This document shows, one piece after another, positions 1 through 7,533 of a stretch of 64,000 nucleotides of DNA. Within the stretch, counting starts at the first letter, position 1; each line of letters opens with the position of its first letter. The DNA is from Paenibacillus silagei (GTDB taxonomy: Bacteria; Bacillota; Bacilli; Paenibacillales; Paenibacillaceae): positions 47,358 through 111,357 of the forward strand of contig NZ_JAGGLV010000025.1 of the NCBI RefSeq assembly GCF_017874735.1. Reading direction: 5' to 3'. The notes below the pieces were generated by a model, which saw nothing but the letters and a program-made list of their open reading frames with translations, was not told the DNA's origin and searched no databases. The translations under genes and the position numbers were made by a program.

Positions 1-1
1 C

Positions 2-490
2 CATGCGGCTTCTGCGCAGCAGAAGCAAGGCTCCATAACGTCCCCGAACGGCACGGCAGGAACAGACTGGATCATTCCGCTGATCGATGCCCGGCGGGGA
101 CAGGCATACACCGCTGTATTCGCCGCGGACGGGGACAAGCCTCCCCGGCGGCTGGCGCCGGATGCCATCAGGCTGATGGCCGACTGGGTGCAGGAGCTGG
201 CGGTACGGCTGAAGGAAGCCGCAGCTGAGGGCAATCTGCCGGACACACTGTGGTTCGTAGGCGAGACGGCGCTGCACGGAAGTGTGGACATGCTGGCTCC
301 GCTGATGGAAGCTGCCAACGTCCAGGCAGTGCCTTATGAGCTGGAAGGACGCTGGACTGGATTTCTGGCGGAAGCGGGTCTCTACGAAGAGAGTGGAGAT
401 TTGCATACGCTGATTCCCAATTATACGCAGCTGTCAGAGGCGGAGGCGAATTTGCGCCGCAGCAGCGAAGGGAGCCTGAATACACGATGA
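2..490 (+). CDS. tsaB: TsaB, tRNA t6A biosynthesis protein (5'-truncated by window edge)
   Basis: This frame is open from the first bases of the window, so only the C-terminal 162 residues are visible. TsaB is the ASKHA-fold partner of TsaD in the complex that makes N6-threonylcarbamoyladenosine at A37 of ANN-decoding tRNAs. The visible part contains PLIDARRGQAYTAVF, the characteristic DARRG-x-YTA segment of TsaB. The internal ATG at 176 is not the start. The stop overlaps the rimI start by four bases (ATGA at 487), so the two are translationally coupled. The order tsaB-rimI-tsaD matches ydiC-ydiD-ydiE of B. subtilis. Confidence 0.9.
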   Translation, partial: HAASAQQKQGSITSPNGTAGTDWIIPLIDARRGQAYTAVFAADGDKPPRRLAPDAIRLMADWVQELAVRLKEAAAEGNLPDTLWFVGETALHGSVDMLAPLMEAANVQAVPYELEGRWTGFLAEAGLYEESGDLHTLIPNYTQLSEAEANLRRSSEGSLNTR

Positions 491-1011
491 TCGAACCGGA
501 ACGTAGACCAGCTCAGGAGACTGAGCTTGTTTTTCGCCTGATGCGGCTGGAGGATGTGCCTGCGATTCTTGTGATTGAACGGGAGGCCTTCACCATGCCT
601 TGGACAGAGGAAGCCTTCCGCAACGAGCTGACCCACAATCATTTTGCAAAATATATGGTAATGGAGCTGGCAGGGCATATTATCGGCTACGCGGGAATGT
701 GGGCGATTGTTGATGAGGCGCATGTTACCAATATTGCACTGCTGGAGGCATACCGGGGACGTAAATGGGGCGAGCGGCTCCTAGACGAGCTGATGAAGAC
801 GGCGGCTTATCTCGGCATGCAGTCGATCACGCTTGAAGTACGGGTCTCCAATGAGGTGGCCCAGAATTTATACCGCAAAAAAGGCTTCAAGCCTGCGGGT
901 ACCCGCAAGGGCTATTATTCGGACAACCGCGAGGATGCGCTCATCATGTGGGCCGATCTGCCGGAGTACGGGGAGCAAGCTGTAACGGAAGGAAGCGTGG
1001 ACTTGAAATGA
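487..1011 (+). CDS. rimI: RimI-type ribosomal protein alanine N-acetyltransferase
   Basis: A 174-residue GNAT acetyltransferase. RimI transfers acetyl from acetyl-CoA to the N-terminal alanine of ribosomal protein S18. Visible family features are EREAFTMPWTEEAFRNEL near residues 31-48, the acetyl-CoA pyrophosphate loop around RGRKWGERLLDEL (about residue 91), and the C-terminal EVRVSNEVAQNLYRKKGF block with the following YYSDNREDALIMW. The start ATG overlaps the tsaB stop and the stop overlaps the tsaD start, so this is the middle gene of a tightly coupled operon. The acetyl-CoA loop has G-E-R where many GNATs have G-x-G/A. I recall a similar G-E in Bacillus RimI, so I do not read this as loss of function. 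Confidence 0.93.
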   Translation: MIEPERRPAQETELVFRLMRLEDVPAILVIEREAFTMPWTEEAFRNELTHNHFAKYMVMELAGHIIGYAGMWAIVDEAHVTNIALLEAYRGRKWGERLLDELMKTAAYLGMQSITLEVRVSNEVAQNLYRKKGFKPAGTRKGYYSDNREDALIMWADLPEYGEQAVTEGSVDLK

Positions 1012-2057
1012 AGACAGACACGGGCGCAAGGGAGCCTGTATTGATTCTGGCGATTGAAACCAGCTGTGACGAGACCTCTGTAGCTGTAGTGAAGGATGGC
1101 TGTGAGGTGTTGTCCAACATCATCTCCAGCCAGATTGAGACCCATCGGGCATTCGGAGGTGTGGTGCCTGAAGTGGCCTCCCGCAAGCATGTCGAAGTGA
1201 TTACGCTGGTTATTGAAGAAGCCTTAAGCGCGGCAGGCGTACGTCCGCAGGAGCTGACGGCAGTGGCGGTAACGCAGGGTCCGGGACTGGTGGGGGCGCT
1301 GCTGGTCGGAGTCGTGGCTGCCAAAAGCCTGGCGCTGGCCTGGGGCAAGCCGCTCATCGGCACGCATCATATTGCCGGTCATATCTATGCTAACCGGCTG
1401 GTCAAGGAATTGAAGTATCCGGGCATGACGCTGGTGGTGTCAGGGGGGCATACGGAGCTGGTGCATATGGAGCGGGAAGGAGCTTTCCGGATCATCGGGC
1501 GCACCCGTGACGATGCCGTCGGCGAAGCGTACGACAAAGTGGCGCGGGCCCTGGGCTTCCCTTATCCGGGAGGGCCGCATGTGGACAAGCTGGCGCATGA
1601 AGCGGAGGAAGCCTTCGCTCTGCCGCGTGTGTGGCTGGAGCCGGGCTCGTATGACTTCAGCTTCAGCGGTCTGAAGTCTGCGGTGCTGAACGCGGTGAAT
1701 CAGAGTAAGATGAAGGGGCTTGTGCCGGATGTCGCGGGCATTGCGCGCGGCTTCCAGGAATCCGTAGTTGAAGTGCTGGTCGAGAAGGCGATCCGTGCCG
1801 TCCGTGAATACCACGCGGAGCAGCTTCTGCTCTGCGGAGGGGTAGCGGCGAACAAGGGGCTGCGCGAAGCCCTGATCCGGCGCTGCGGAATAGAGGGGAT
1901 TGAGCTGGTTATCCCTCCTCCCGTGTATTGCACGGATAATGCGGCGATGATTGGTGCCGCAGCTTACGTGAAATGGAGACATGAAGGCGGGATTCCGCTG
2001 GATATGGTCGCCGACCCCGGCTATTCGCTGGAGAAATGGTCGGTATCTGCCTATTGA
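1008..2057 (+). CDS. tsaD: TsaD, tRNA N6-threonylcarbamoyladenosine transferase
   Basis: A 349-residue enzyme (formerly Gcp/YgjD) that transfers the threonylcarbamoyl group from threonylcarbamoyl-AMP to A37 of tRNA, working with TsaB and TsaE. The N-terminus has AIETSCDETS (residues 15-24). The metal-binding H-x3-H is in HHIAGH at about residues 119-124. Later blocks include SGGHTELV, GEAYDKVARALG, FSFSGLKS, GGVAANKGLR and YCTDNAAMIG. The start is placed at the ATG at 1008, overlapping the rimI stop (ATGA); a longer in-frame ORF from 948 would bury the junction inside rimI. The stop codon lies inside the -35 box of the next promoter. Confidence 0.95.
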   Translation: MKTDTGAREPVLILAIETSCDETSVAVVKDGCEVLSNIISSQIETHRAFGGVVPEVASRKHVEVITLVIEEALSAAGVRPQELTAVAVTQGPGLVGALLVGVVAAKSLALAWGKPLIGTHHIAGHIYANRLVKELKYPGMTLVVSGGHTELVHMEREGAFRIIGRTRDDAVGEAYDKVARALGFPYPGGPHVDKLAHEAEEAFALPRVWLEPGSYDFSFSGLKSAVLNAVNQSKMKGLVPDVAGIARGFQESVVEVLVEKAIRAVREYHAEQLLLCGGVAANKGLREALIRRCGIEGIELVIPPPVYCTDNAAMIGAAAYVKWRHEGGIPLDMVADPGYSLEKWSVSAY

Positions 2058-2083
2058 CTTTTGCAGATGCCGCCGGGTATAAT
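2054..2083 (+). promoter_or_regulatory. Sigma-A promoter of the T-box/leuA unit
   Basis: TTGACT (2054-2059), an 18-bp spacer and TATAAT (2078-2083) make a near-consensus vegetative promoter. The -35 hexamer overlaps the tsaD stop codon TGA at 2055-2057. Transcription would start near 2090, just upstream of the first T-box leader. Confidence 0.8.
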
Positions 2084-2104
2084 CATTTCAATTCAATCAT
2101 CTTA

Positions 2105-2475
2105 TATTTGAACAAACGCAATGATCGGAAGCAGTAAGGTCACTCCGGGATAAGAGAGCTGCGGGAAGGTGCGACGCAGTCGATGGAGACCTGAACTCGT
2201 CCGGGAGCGGAGCGGTGGAAGCAGGGAGCTCTTTGAACAGGAGCGCTGGCCGGTACAGGATGTAATCCGGCAACCTTAGGTACACCGTTACGGTTAACCT
2301 CCGTGAGAGGGTGGTCAGTCAAGGCTTGGCGGAGTGGGAACATTCCGGGAACCTTGCAGACATGGAGTGGGTATCGCAGAACAGCTGGAAGGTTAGCGGT
2401 TTCGGATATCAACAAGAGTGGTACCGCGACAGTGAACAGCCTGTCGTCTCTTGAATGAGACGGCAGGCTTTTTTT
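2105..2475 (+). promoter_or_regulatory. T-box riboswitch 1, leucine type probable
   Basis: An uncharged-tRNA-sensing leader. The T-box antiterminator core AAGAGTGGTACCGCG is at 2414-2428 and a Rho-independent terminator follows at once. Upstream, GAGAGCTGCGGG...GGTGCGACGCAG (about 2153-2177) is the Stem I apical region. The 3' strand of Stem I near 2190-2200 reads GAACTCGTCC, where CTC would be a leucine specifier codon. Leu-tRNA sensing fits the downstream leuA. The specifier was assigned by eye and by comparison with the second leader, not by folding. Confidence 0.9.
2439..2475 (+). terminator. Attenuator of T-box 1
   Basis: A 12-bp stem, GCCTGTCGTCTC paired with GAGACGGCAGGC (one G-U pair), closes a 6-nt loop and is followed by seven T. 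It begins 10 bases after the T-box core, as expected for the alternative to the antiterminator. Confidence 0.9.
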
Positions 2476-2509
2476 GTGCACATTTTGTGAGAAGTTATAT
2501 AGGAATGAC

Positions 2510-2815
2510 ACGCAAGGATCGGGAGCAGTAGACGGCTAAGGTGAACAGAGAGCTGCGGGGAGGTGCGACGCAGACACCAGAGACCGGCGAATCTCGCCCG
2601 TGAGCGGAGCGGCGGAAAGAGCTACAGGTACGCTGCTACGGATGTCCCCGTTACCGGACCCTTCAGATCTTTATAGCTTCCGCTATCGGAGCTGGGAGAT
2701 CTGATCTAAGCTGGACGCAGCCGGGACTTCTGACATCAGGGAGCCTATGCGTCAAAAAGAGTGGTACCGCGGAGGGCTGACCCCCCGTCTCTTTATAAGA
2801 GACGGGGGGTCTTTG
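2510..2815 (+). promoter_or_regulatory. T-box riboswitch 2, homologous to the first
   Basis: A second complete T-box leader. The shared blocks are GGATCGGGAGCAGTA, GAGAGCTGCGGGGAGGTGCGACGCAG (about 2549-2574) and GAGCGGAGCGGCGGAA (about 2602-2617). All have near-identical counterparts in leader 1, so the pair looks like a tandem duplication that diverged. The antiterminator core AAGAGTGGTACCGCGG ends at 2772. The Stem I 3' strand reads GAATCTCGCCC, again placing CTC at the position matching leader 1. No convincing promoter lies between the leaders, so transcription must pass both attenuators to reach leuA. Confidence 0.9.
2780..2815 (+). terminator. Attenuator of T-box 2
   Basis: A 14-bp perfect stem, ACCCCCCGTCTCTT with AAGAGACGGGGGGT, closes a 3-nt loop and is followed by CTTTGTGCTTTT. 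The T-tract is poorer than in the first attenuator but the stem is much stronger. Confidence 0.85.
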
Positions 2816-2870
2816 TGCTTTTTAGGAGGCAGCCCTCCATTAGATAAACCTAATTTGAGGAGGAATTACA

Positions 2871-4433
2871 ATGATTATTCCGGTAAAGAAACGAATTCAG
2901 ATTTTTGACACGACGCTGCGTGACGGGGAGCAGGCCCCGGGAGCCAGTCTTACCCCTGAGCAAAAGATTATTCTGGCCGGCAAGCTGGCGGACCTGAGAG
3001 TGGATGTCATGGAGCCGGGATTCCCTGTATCCAGTCCGGGGGATTTCGCTGCGGTGGAGACGATCTCCCGTAACATTCAGGGCGTGGAGATCTGCGGCTT
3101 CGCACGTGCAGTCAAGGGGGATATCGATGCTGCTGTACGGGCCACCCGGGATGCCGCGCGGCGGCGGATTCATCTGTTCATCTCCTCCTCCGACATCCAT
3201 CTGCGACATCAGCTGCGCATGAGCCGCCCTGAGGTTGTAGCGGTTGCCAGAGAGATGACGGCTTATGCCCGCCAGTTCTGCGATGTGGTAGAGTTCACTG
3301 CAATGGACGCTGCGCGGACGGGCATCGACGATCTGATCGAGATGGTCGAGGCGGTGATTGAAGAGGGCGCTTCGATTATCAATCTGCCGGATACGGTAGG
3401 TTATGCGCTGCCTCAGGAATACGGAGAGATGTTCCGGCGTGTGCGGCTTGGGGCCAGGGGCGGAGACAAGGTCATCTACAGCGCCCACTGCCACAACGAT
3501 CTGGGCCTCGCCGTAGCGAACAGCCTGGCGGCCATTGAAGGCGGCGCCACACAGATTGAGGTTACGGTCAACGGAGTGGGCGAGCGGACCGGCAACTGTG
3601 CGCTGGAGGAGCTGGTCATGGCGCTGGAGACACGCGGAGACTCTATCGGCGCCGAGACTGGAATCGTGCTGGATAAGCTGTATGACACCTCACGGATGAT
3701 CAGCGGGGCGATGCATTTCCCGATTGCCTTCAACAAGCCGGTGGTCGGGCGCAATGCCTTCCAGCATGAATCCGGCATCCATCAGGACGGCCTGCTGAAG
3801 GACCGCAGCACCTACGAGATTATGGACCCGGAGCGGCTGGGCATCCCGCGCAGCATGATTATCCTCGGCAAGCATTCCGGCAGGCATGCGCTGAAGGACC
3901 GCGCTGCGAAGTACGGCATTGCCCTGGATTCGGCGGAGCTGGACGCGCTCTACGAATCCTTCAAGGAGACGGCTGACCGCCAGAAGGCTGTCAGCGATGA
4001 TGAGCTGCTGCGGATGGTCAGCAGCACCACAGGACAGCAGGCGCAGATCTATGCGCTCGGCGAGGTCCAGGTCCTGGCCGGCAGCGCGCCGCGCCGCGTG
4101 GCCGCAGTGACAGTGCGCCATCTGCAGAGCGGCGCAGAGACGACCCAGACCAGCACCGGAGACGGTCCGCTGGAAGCAATCATTGCCGCTATAGGGCAAG
4201 GGATTGCCGAGGATATCCGCTTCGACGGGCTGGAGCTGCATTCCCTCGGCAGCGGCGGGAATGCCCAGGCCGAGGCCGCCGTCATGGTGGAGTGGAAGGA
4301 CACCAAGTTCCGGGGCACGGCCATCCATCACGATATCGTGATGGCCGCAGGCATTGCTTACATCGCCGCTTGTAATGCGGCACTGCTGTCGGAATCGGAG
4401 ATGCCCTCTCCCGGCTCGGCGGTGAATAGCTAA
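2871..4433 (+). CDS. leuA: 2-isopropylmalate synthase
   Basis: A 520-residue enzyme that condenses acetyl-CoA with 2-oxoisovalerate, the first committed step of leucine synthesis. The DRE-TIM catalytic domain shows FDTTLRDGEQAPG (residues 11-23), the HCHND metal-ligand motif at about residue 206, and NAFQHESGIHQDG at about residue 295. The C-terminal part from about residue 390 matches the LeuA allosteric (leucine-binding) domain, and total length is normal for LeuA. The start has an ideal ribosome binding site (GAGGAGGAATTACAATG). The gene stands alone behind two leucine-type T-boxes, so it is probably controlled by tRNA-Leu charging and by leucine feedback. Related homocitrate and citramalate synthases are less likely given the leucine T-boxes. 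Confidence 0.92.
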   Translation: MIIPVKKRIQIFDTTLRDGEQAPGASLTPEQKIILAGKLADLRVDVMEPGFPVSSPGDFAAVETISRNIQGVEICGFARAVKGDIDAAVRATRDAARRRIHLFISSSDIHLRHQLRMSRPEVVAVAREMTAYARQFCDVVEFTAMDAARTGIDDLIEMVEAVIEEGASIINLPDTVGYALPQEYGEMFRRVRLGARGGDKVIYSAHCHNDLGLAVANSLAAIEGGATQIEVTVNGVGERTGNCALEELVMALETRGDSIGAETGIVLDKLYDTSRMISGAMHFPIAFNKPVVGRNAFQHESGIHQDGLLKDRSTYEIMDPERLGIPRSMIILGKHSGRHALKDRAAKYGIALDSAELDALYESFKETADRQKAVSDDELLRMVSSTTGQQAQIYALGEVQVLAGSAPRRVAAVTVRHLQSGAETTQTSTGDGPLEAIIAAIGQGIAEDIRFDGLELHSLGSGGNAQAEAAVMVEWKDTKFRGTAIHHDIVMAAGIAYIAACNAALLSESEMPSPGSAVNS

Positions 4434-4497
4434 AAAGCTAGAGACCCAAGAACAGAGCGAAGTTACCGGCGCGGGTTCAACGCTTTTCAAGGACCGG

Positions 4498-4538
4498 ATG
4501 CCTCTGCCATGTCACCGACATCGGCAGGGGCATTTTTG
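4498..4538 (+). terminator. Terminator downstream of leuA
   Basis: ATGCCTCTGCC pairs with GGCAGGGGCAT (one G-U). The loop contains its own small hairpin ATGTC-ACC-GACAT, and five T follow. It sits 65 bases after the leuA stop. Confidence 0.8.
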
Positions 4539-4572
4539 CTGTCAGGGGTGGCAAAGCGGCGTATGGCCGATT

Positions 4573-4960
4573 GTAGTCGAAAAACCGAACACATTATATG
4601 CCGCGACGGCTTCCGAGCCCATTGTAGTCGAAAAACCGACCACAATGCGCCGGATGAGGGTACGCGAGCCAAATGTGGTCGAAAAACCGACCACAATACA
4701 CCGGATGAGGGTACGCGAACCAAATGTAGTCGAAAAACCGACCACAATGCGCCGGATGAGGGTGCGCGAGCCAAATGTAGTCGAAAAACCGACCACAATG
4801 CGCCGGATGAGGGTACGCGAGCCAATTGTAGTCGAAAAACCGACCACAATACACCGGATGAGGGTACGCGAACCAAATGTAGTCGAAAAACCGGCCACAA
4901 TGCGCCGAATGAGGGTACGCGAGCCAAATGTAGTCGAAAAACCGACCACATTCGGCGTTG
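4573..4960. repeat. 51-bp palindrome-bearing tandem repeat array, eight units
   Basis: Units begin at 4573, 4624, 4675, 4726, 4777, 4828, 4879 and 4930, exactly 51 bp apart. Each carries a hairpin of about 22 nt, TGTAGTCG-AAAAAC-CGACCACA, separated by about 29 bp. The unit at 4675 is a perfect palindrome (TGTGGTCG/CGACCACA); in the others the non-palindromic base gives a G-U pair on the minus strand and an A-C mismatch on the plus strand. The first unit has a different spacer and the last loses similarity after the hairpin. Spacer variants (GCGCC...GAGCC or ACACC...GAACC) run A-B-A then A-B-A, a 153-bp higher-order period. The array lies between convergent leuA and the ABC-F gene. Because 51 is a multiple of 3, several frames stay open through it; these are not believed to be genes. 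Confidence 0.95.
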
Positions 4961-5049
4961 CCTGGGAGCGTGGGCCGGATGGCGCACAAGTGAACGTACA
5001 CATCGCCTAAACCTAACATGATTTTTGCCACTTGCGGCATTTGTCAACC

Positions 5050-5308
5050 TGTGGACAACGTTATCCACATATTCCGCACGAGTTGTGTAAAAACCGTGTA
5101 AAATCAGCAATAACGCCTTTTTTGCGAGCACCATAAACAGGAGGTTATGCTATGAAACAAAATTGTGAGAATTGTGGATAATGTGGATAATTCGGTGGAT
5201 AAAAAGTCCTTGACAAGCAAAGTAGCCATTTTACGCATGAAAAAAGCCCCGAAGGGCTAATTTTAGACGATAGTTATGCACGGAAACTGTGGATGAGCCT
5301 GTGGATAA
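5050..5308. promoter_or_regulatory. DnaA-box cluster
   Basis: Eight matches to the DnaA box TTATNCACA lie in 259 bp. Perfect boxes are at 5061-5069 (plus), 5173-5181, 5182-5190 and 5300-5308 (minus). One-mismatch boxes are at 5050-5058, 5194-5202, 5274-5282 and 5288-5296. Two perfect boxes abut head to tail and a third follows after 3 bp. The cluster is beside the ydiF-type gene. I recall that B. subtilis has an oriC-proximal DnaA-box cluster in its gcp-ydiF intergenic region, so this is probably the same regulatory locus. No dnaA, dnaN or AT-rich unwinding element is visible, so it is more likely a DnaA-titrating site than an origin. Confidence 0.8.
5238..5262 (-). terminator. Terminator of the ABC-F gene
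   Basis: Read on the minus strand this is AGCCC-TTCG-GGGCT followed by TTTTTT, a short stem with a stable UUCG tetraloop. It lies about 100 bases after the ABC-F stop, between DnaA boxes. Confidence 0.75.
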
Positions 5309-5361
5309 CTAGATTTGAACAAATTGGAAACTGTTAAAATTTTTTTTGATGCGCCTTTACA

Positions 5362-7317
5362 TTATTCCTCAGCCAGTTTCTCCCATTCGCTAAATAAATC
5401 TCCCAGCTCGCGTTTTTTGTCCTTAAGCTCACTTTCCTGCTCCTGAAGCGCCATATAATCCTGATACACCTCAGGCTTAGTCATTTCATGCTCAATCCCT
5501 GCGATGGCTTCCTCCAGCTTCGCGATATTCTCCTCCAGTTCGGAGATGCGGCGCTGGCGGTTCCGCTCCTCGCGTTTGGCCTGCTTCTCCGCCTCATAGG
5601 AGAGGGAGCTTCCTTTCTCGGCGGATACCGCTTCGTTGTCGGCACTGCGGGAGGACTTGGCGGCGGCAAGCTCGGCTTCCTCTTCGGCAATCGCCTTGAG
5701 CTCGAGCTTTTTCTCGATATAGTCGTCATAATTGCCCAAATACTGATCAATTCCGTCCGGGTGCAGCTCCAGTACCCGTTCAGCCATCTTGTTGAGGAAA
5801 TAACGGTCATGGGAAATGAACAGCAGGGTGCCTTCAAAATCGATCAGGGCCGATTCGAGCACCTCACGGCTGACGAGATCCAAATGGTTGGTAGGCTCAT
5901 CGAGAATCAGCATATTGGCTCCGCGAAGCATTAGCTTGGACAGGGCCACCCGGGCCTTCTCGCCGCCGCTCAGCGCAGCTACCTTCTTAAGCACATCCTC
6001 GCCGCTGAACAAGAAGTTGCCGAGAATCGTACGGATTCTGGCTTCCTCCAGCATCGGATATTCACTCCACAGCTCCTCCAGCACAGTATTGCGCGGATTC
6101 AGCCGGGTCTGCTCCTGGTCGTAGTAGGCGATCTTCACCTTGGTTCCCCAGTTCACGGTTCCGCGGGAAGGCTCGCGGGTGCCAGTCATGCATTGCAGCA
6201 GTGTGGACTTCCCGATCCCGTTTGGTCCGATCAGCGCCGCTGTCTCGCCGCGCCGCAGCTCGAAGGAGGCATTGCGGAAGAGCGGTGCAGCCTCAGGACT
6301 GAAAGAGACTGCGACCTCCCGGACCTGCAGCACTTCCTTGCCGGACATGAAGTCAGGCTCGAAGGAGAAGCTGGCCTTCTTCAGGTCGCCCAGTGGCTTG
6401 TCGATGCGCTCCATTTTGTCGAGCGCCTTGCGGCGGCTCTGTGCCCGCTTGGTGGTGGAGGCCCGGACAATGTTGCGCTGCACGAAATCCTCCATCCGCG
6501 AAATTTCGTCCTGCTGCTTCTCATACTGCTTCATACGAATCTCGTATTCCGCAGCCTTCAGCTCCATATAACGGCTGTAGTTACCTGTGTATCTGCGCGA
6601 TTGGTGCCGCTCAATCTCCACAATGGTCGTCACCAGGCGGTCGAGGAAATACCGGTCATGGGATACGACCAGAATACCGCCTGCGTAGCCGCGCAAATAA
6701 TCCTCCAGCCAGGTGAGCGTCTCAATGTCCAGATGGTTGGTCGGCTCATCGAGCATGAGCAGATCAGGGGCTTGAAGCAGAATGCGGGCCAGTGCCAGAC
6801 GTGTCTTCTGGCCTCCGCTTAACGTTGAGATCGGAGTATCCGGTGCGAACTCTCCGAAGCCCATCCCATGCAGCACGCTGCGGATACGCGTATTGATCTC
6901 ATAGCCGCCGTGATCCTTGAACCAGTCGGAGCGTCTGGCATAGCGCTCCAGCAGATCCTCATAACGCTTCGGATCTTCGGCAAGTGCCGGATCGGCGATA
7001 TCCGTCTCCAGCTGCCGCAGCTCGGCCTCTGCCTCCAGCAGCGGCGCAAATACCGCGAGCATCTCTTCCTGTATGGTGTTATCCGACTGCAGGCCGCTGT
7101 TCTGGGCCAGATAGCCAATCGTAGTCTCTTTAGACTTATGAATTTGTCCGCTGTCATAAGACATCTCACCCGCGAGAATCTGCAGAAAGGTCGATTTGCC
7201 TGCCCCGTTGACGCCAACCAGCCCGACTCTCTCCCTCTCGTTCACCATTAGGCTAATGCCGTCCAGCACGCTTTGTATACCGTATGATTTCGTAATTCCT
7301 GTCGCTTGAAGAAGCAT
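5362..7317 (-). CDS. ydiF: ABC-F family ATPase (YdiF type)
   Basis: A 651-residue soluble protein with two ABC ATPase domains and no membrane segment, the plan of ABC-F proteins that act at the ribosomal E site. Domain 1 has Walker A GVNGAGKST (about residue 35), signature LSGGQKTRLALAR and Walker B LLMLDEPTNHLD. Domain 2 has GPNGIGKST, LSGGEKARVALSK and MLILDEPTNHLD. A charged inter-domain linker lies around residues 235-315. The C-terminal 100 residues are a Glu/Lys/Arg-rich coiled coil as in Uup/YdiF. On the minus strand GGAGG lies about 10 bases before the ATG. Antibiotic-protection ABC-Fs look similar, but the syntenic position favours the housekeeping YdiF. Confidence 0.92.
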   Translation of the reverse strand: MLLQATGITKSYGIQSVLDGISLMVNERERVGLVGVNGAGKSTFLQILAGEMSYDSGQIHKSKETTIGYLAQNSGLQSDNTIQEEMLAVFAPLLEAEAELRQLETDIADPALAEDPKRYEDLLERYARRSDWFKDHGGYEINTRIRSVLHGMGFGEFAPDTPISTLSGGQKTRLALARILLQAPDLLMLDEPTNHLDIETLTWLEDYLRGYAGGILVVSHDRYFLDRLVTTIVEIERHQSRRYTGNYSRYMELKAAEYEIRMKQYEKQQDEISRMEDFVQRNIVRASTTKRAQSRRKALDKMERIDKPLGDLKKASFSFEPDFMSGKEVLQVREVAVSFSPEAAPLFRNASFELRRGETAALIGPNGIGKSTLLQCMTGTREPSRGTVNWGTKVKIAYYDQEQTRLNPRNTVLEELWSEYPMLEEARIRTILGNFLFSGEDVLKKVAALSGGEKARVALSKLMLRGANMLILDEPTNHLDLVSREVLESALIDFEGTLLFISHDRYFLNKMAERVLELHPDGIDQYLGNYDDYIEKKLELKAIAEEEAELAAAKSSRSADNEAVSAEKGSSLSYEAEKQAKREERNRQRRISELEENIAKLEEAIAGIEHEMTKPEVYQDYMALQEQESELKDKKRELGDLFSEWEKLAEE

Positions 7318-7453
7318 TCTGATGAAACCTCCGCCCTTGCAAATTGGCCCCGGCGGCTTGCGCCCAGGCGATTGTCTAATCTTATTCTCCAGTTTACATG
7401 AAAAAGGTGGGGCGTGCGAGGTTCATTCTTCTAACAAGGGGAATGAATCAACC

Positions 7454-7483
7454 TTGGCGAACCGGTGAGAAGAGTGGTAAACT
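7454..7483 (+). promoter_or_regulatory. Possible promoter of the folate cyclo-ligase/moa unit
   Basis: TTGGCG (7454-7459), an 18-bp spacer and TAAACT (7478-7483), 51 bases before the next start codon. Both boxes have mismatches, so this is only a candidate. The rest of 7318-7533 shows no other clear site. Confidence 0.35.
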
Positions 7484-7533
7484 GAGCTTACAAACTATGA
7501 TAAGCTAGGAACAAGTGAAGGAGGAGGCTGCCT

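Noticed and set aside
4573..4960. CRISPR array
   Set aside because: The regular hairpin units look CRISPR-like, but the 29-bp spacers are nearly identical to one another and there are no cas genes.
4487..5134. Five overlapping open frames (148-215 residues, both strands) across the 51-bp array
   Set aside because: The repeat length is divisible by three, so any frame lacking a stop in one unit stays open. The peptides are simple 17-residue repeats, frames overlap on both strands, and none has a proper ribosome site.
5050..5308. Chromosomal replication origin
   Set aside because: DnaA boxes are dense, but dnaA, dnaN, rpmH and a clear AT-rich unwinding region are all missing nearby.
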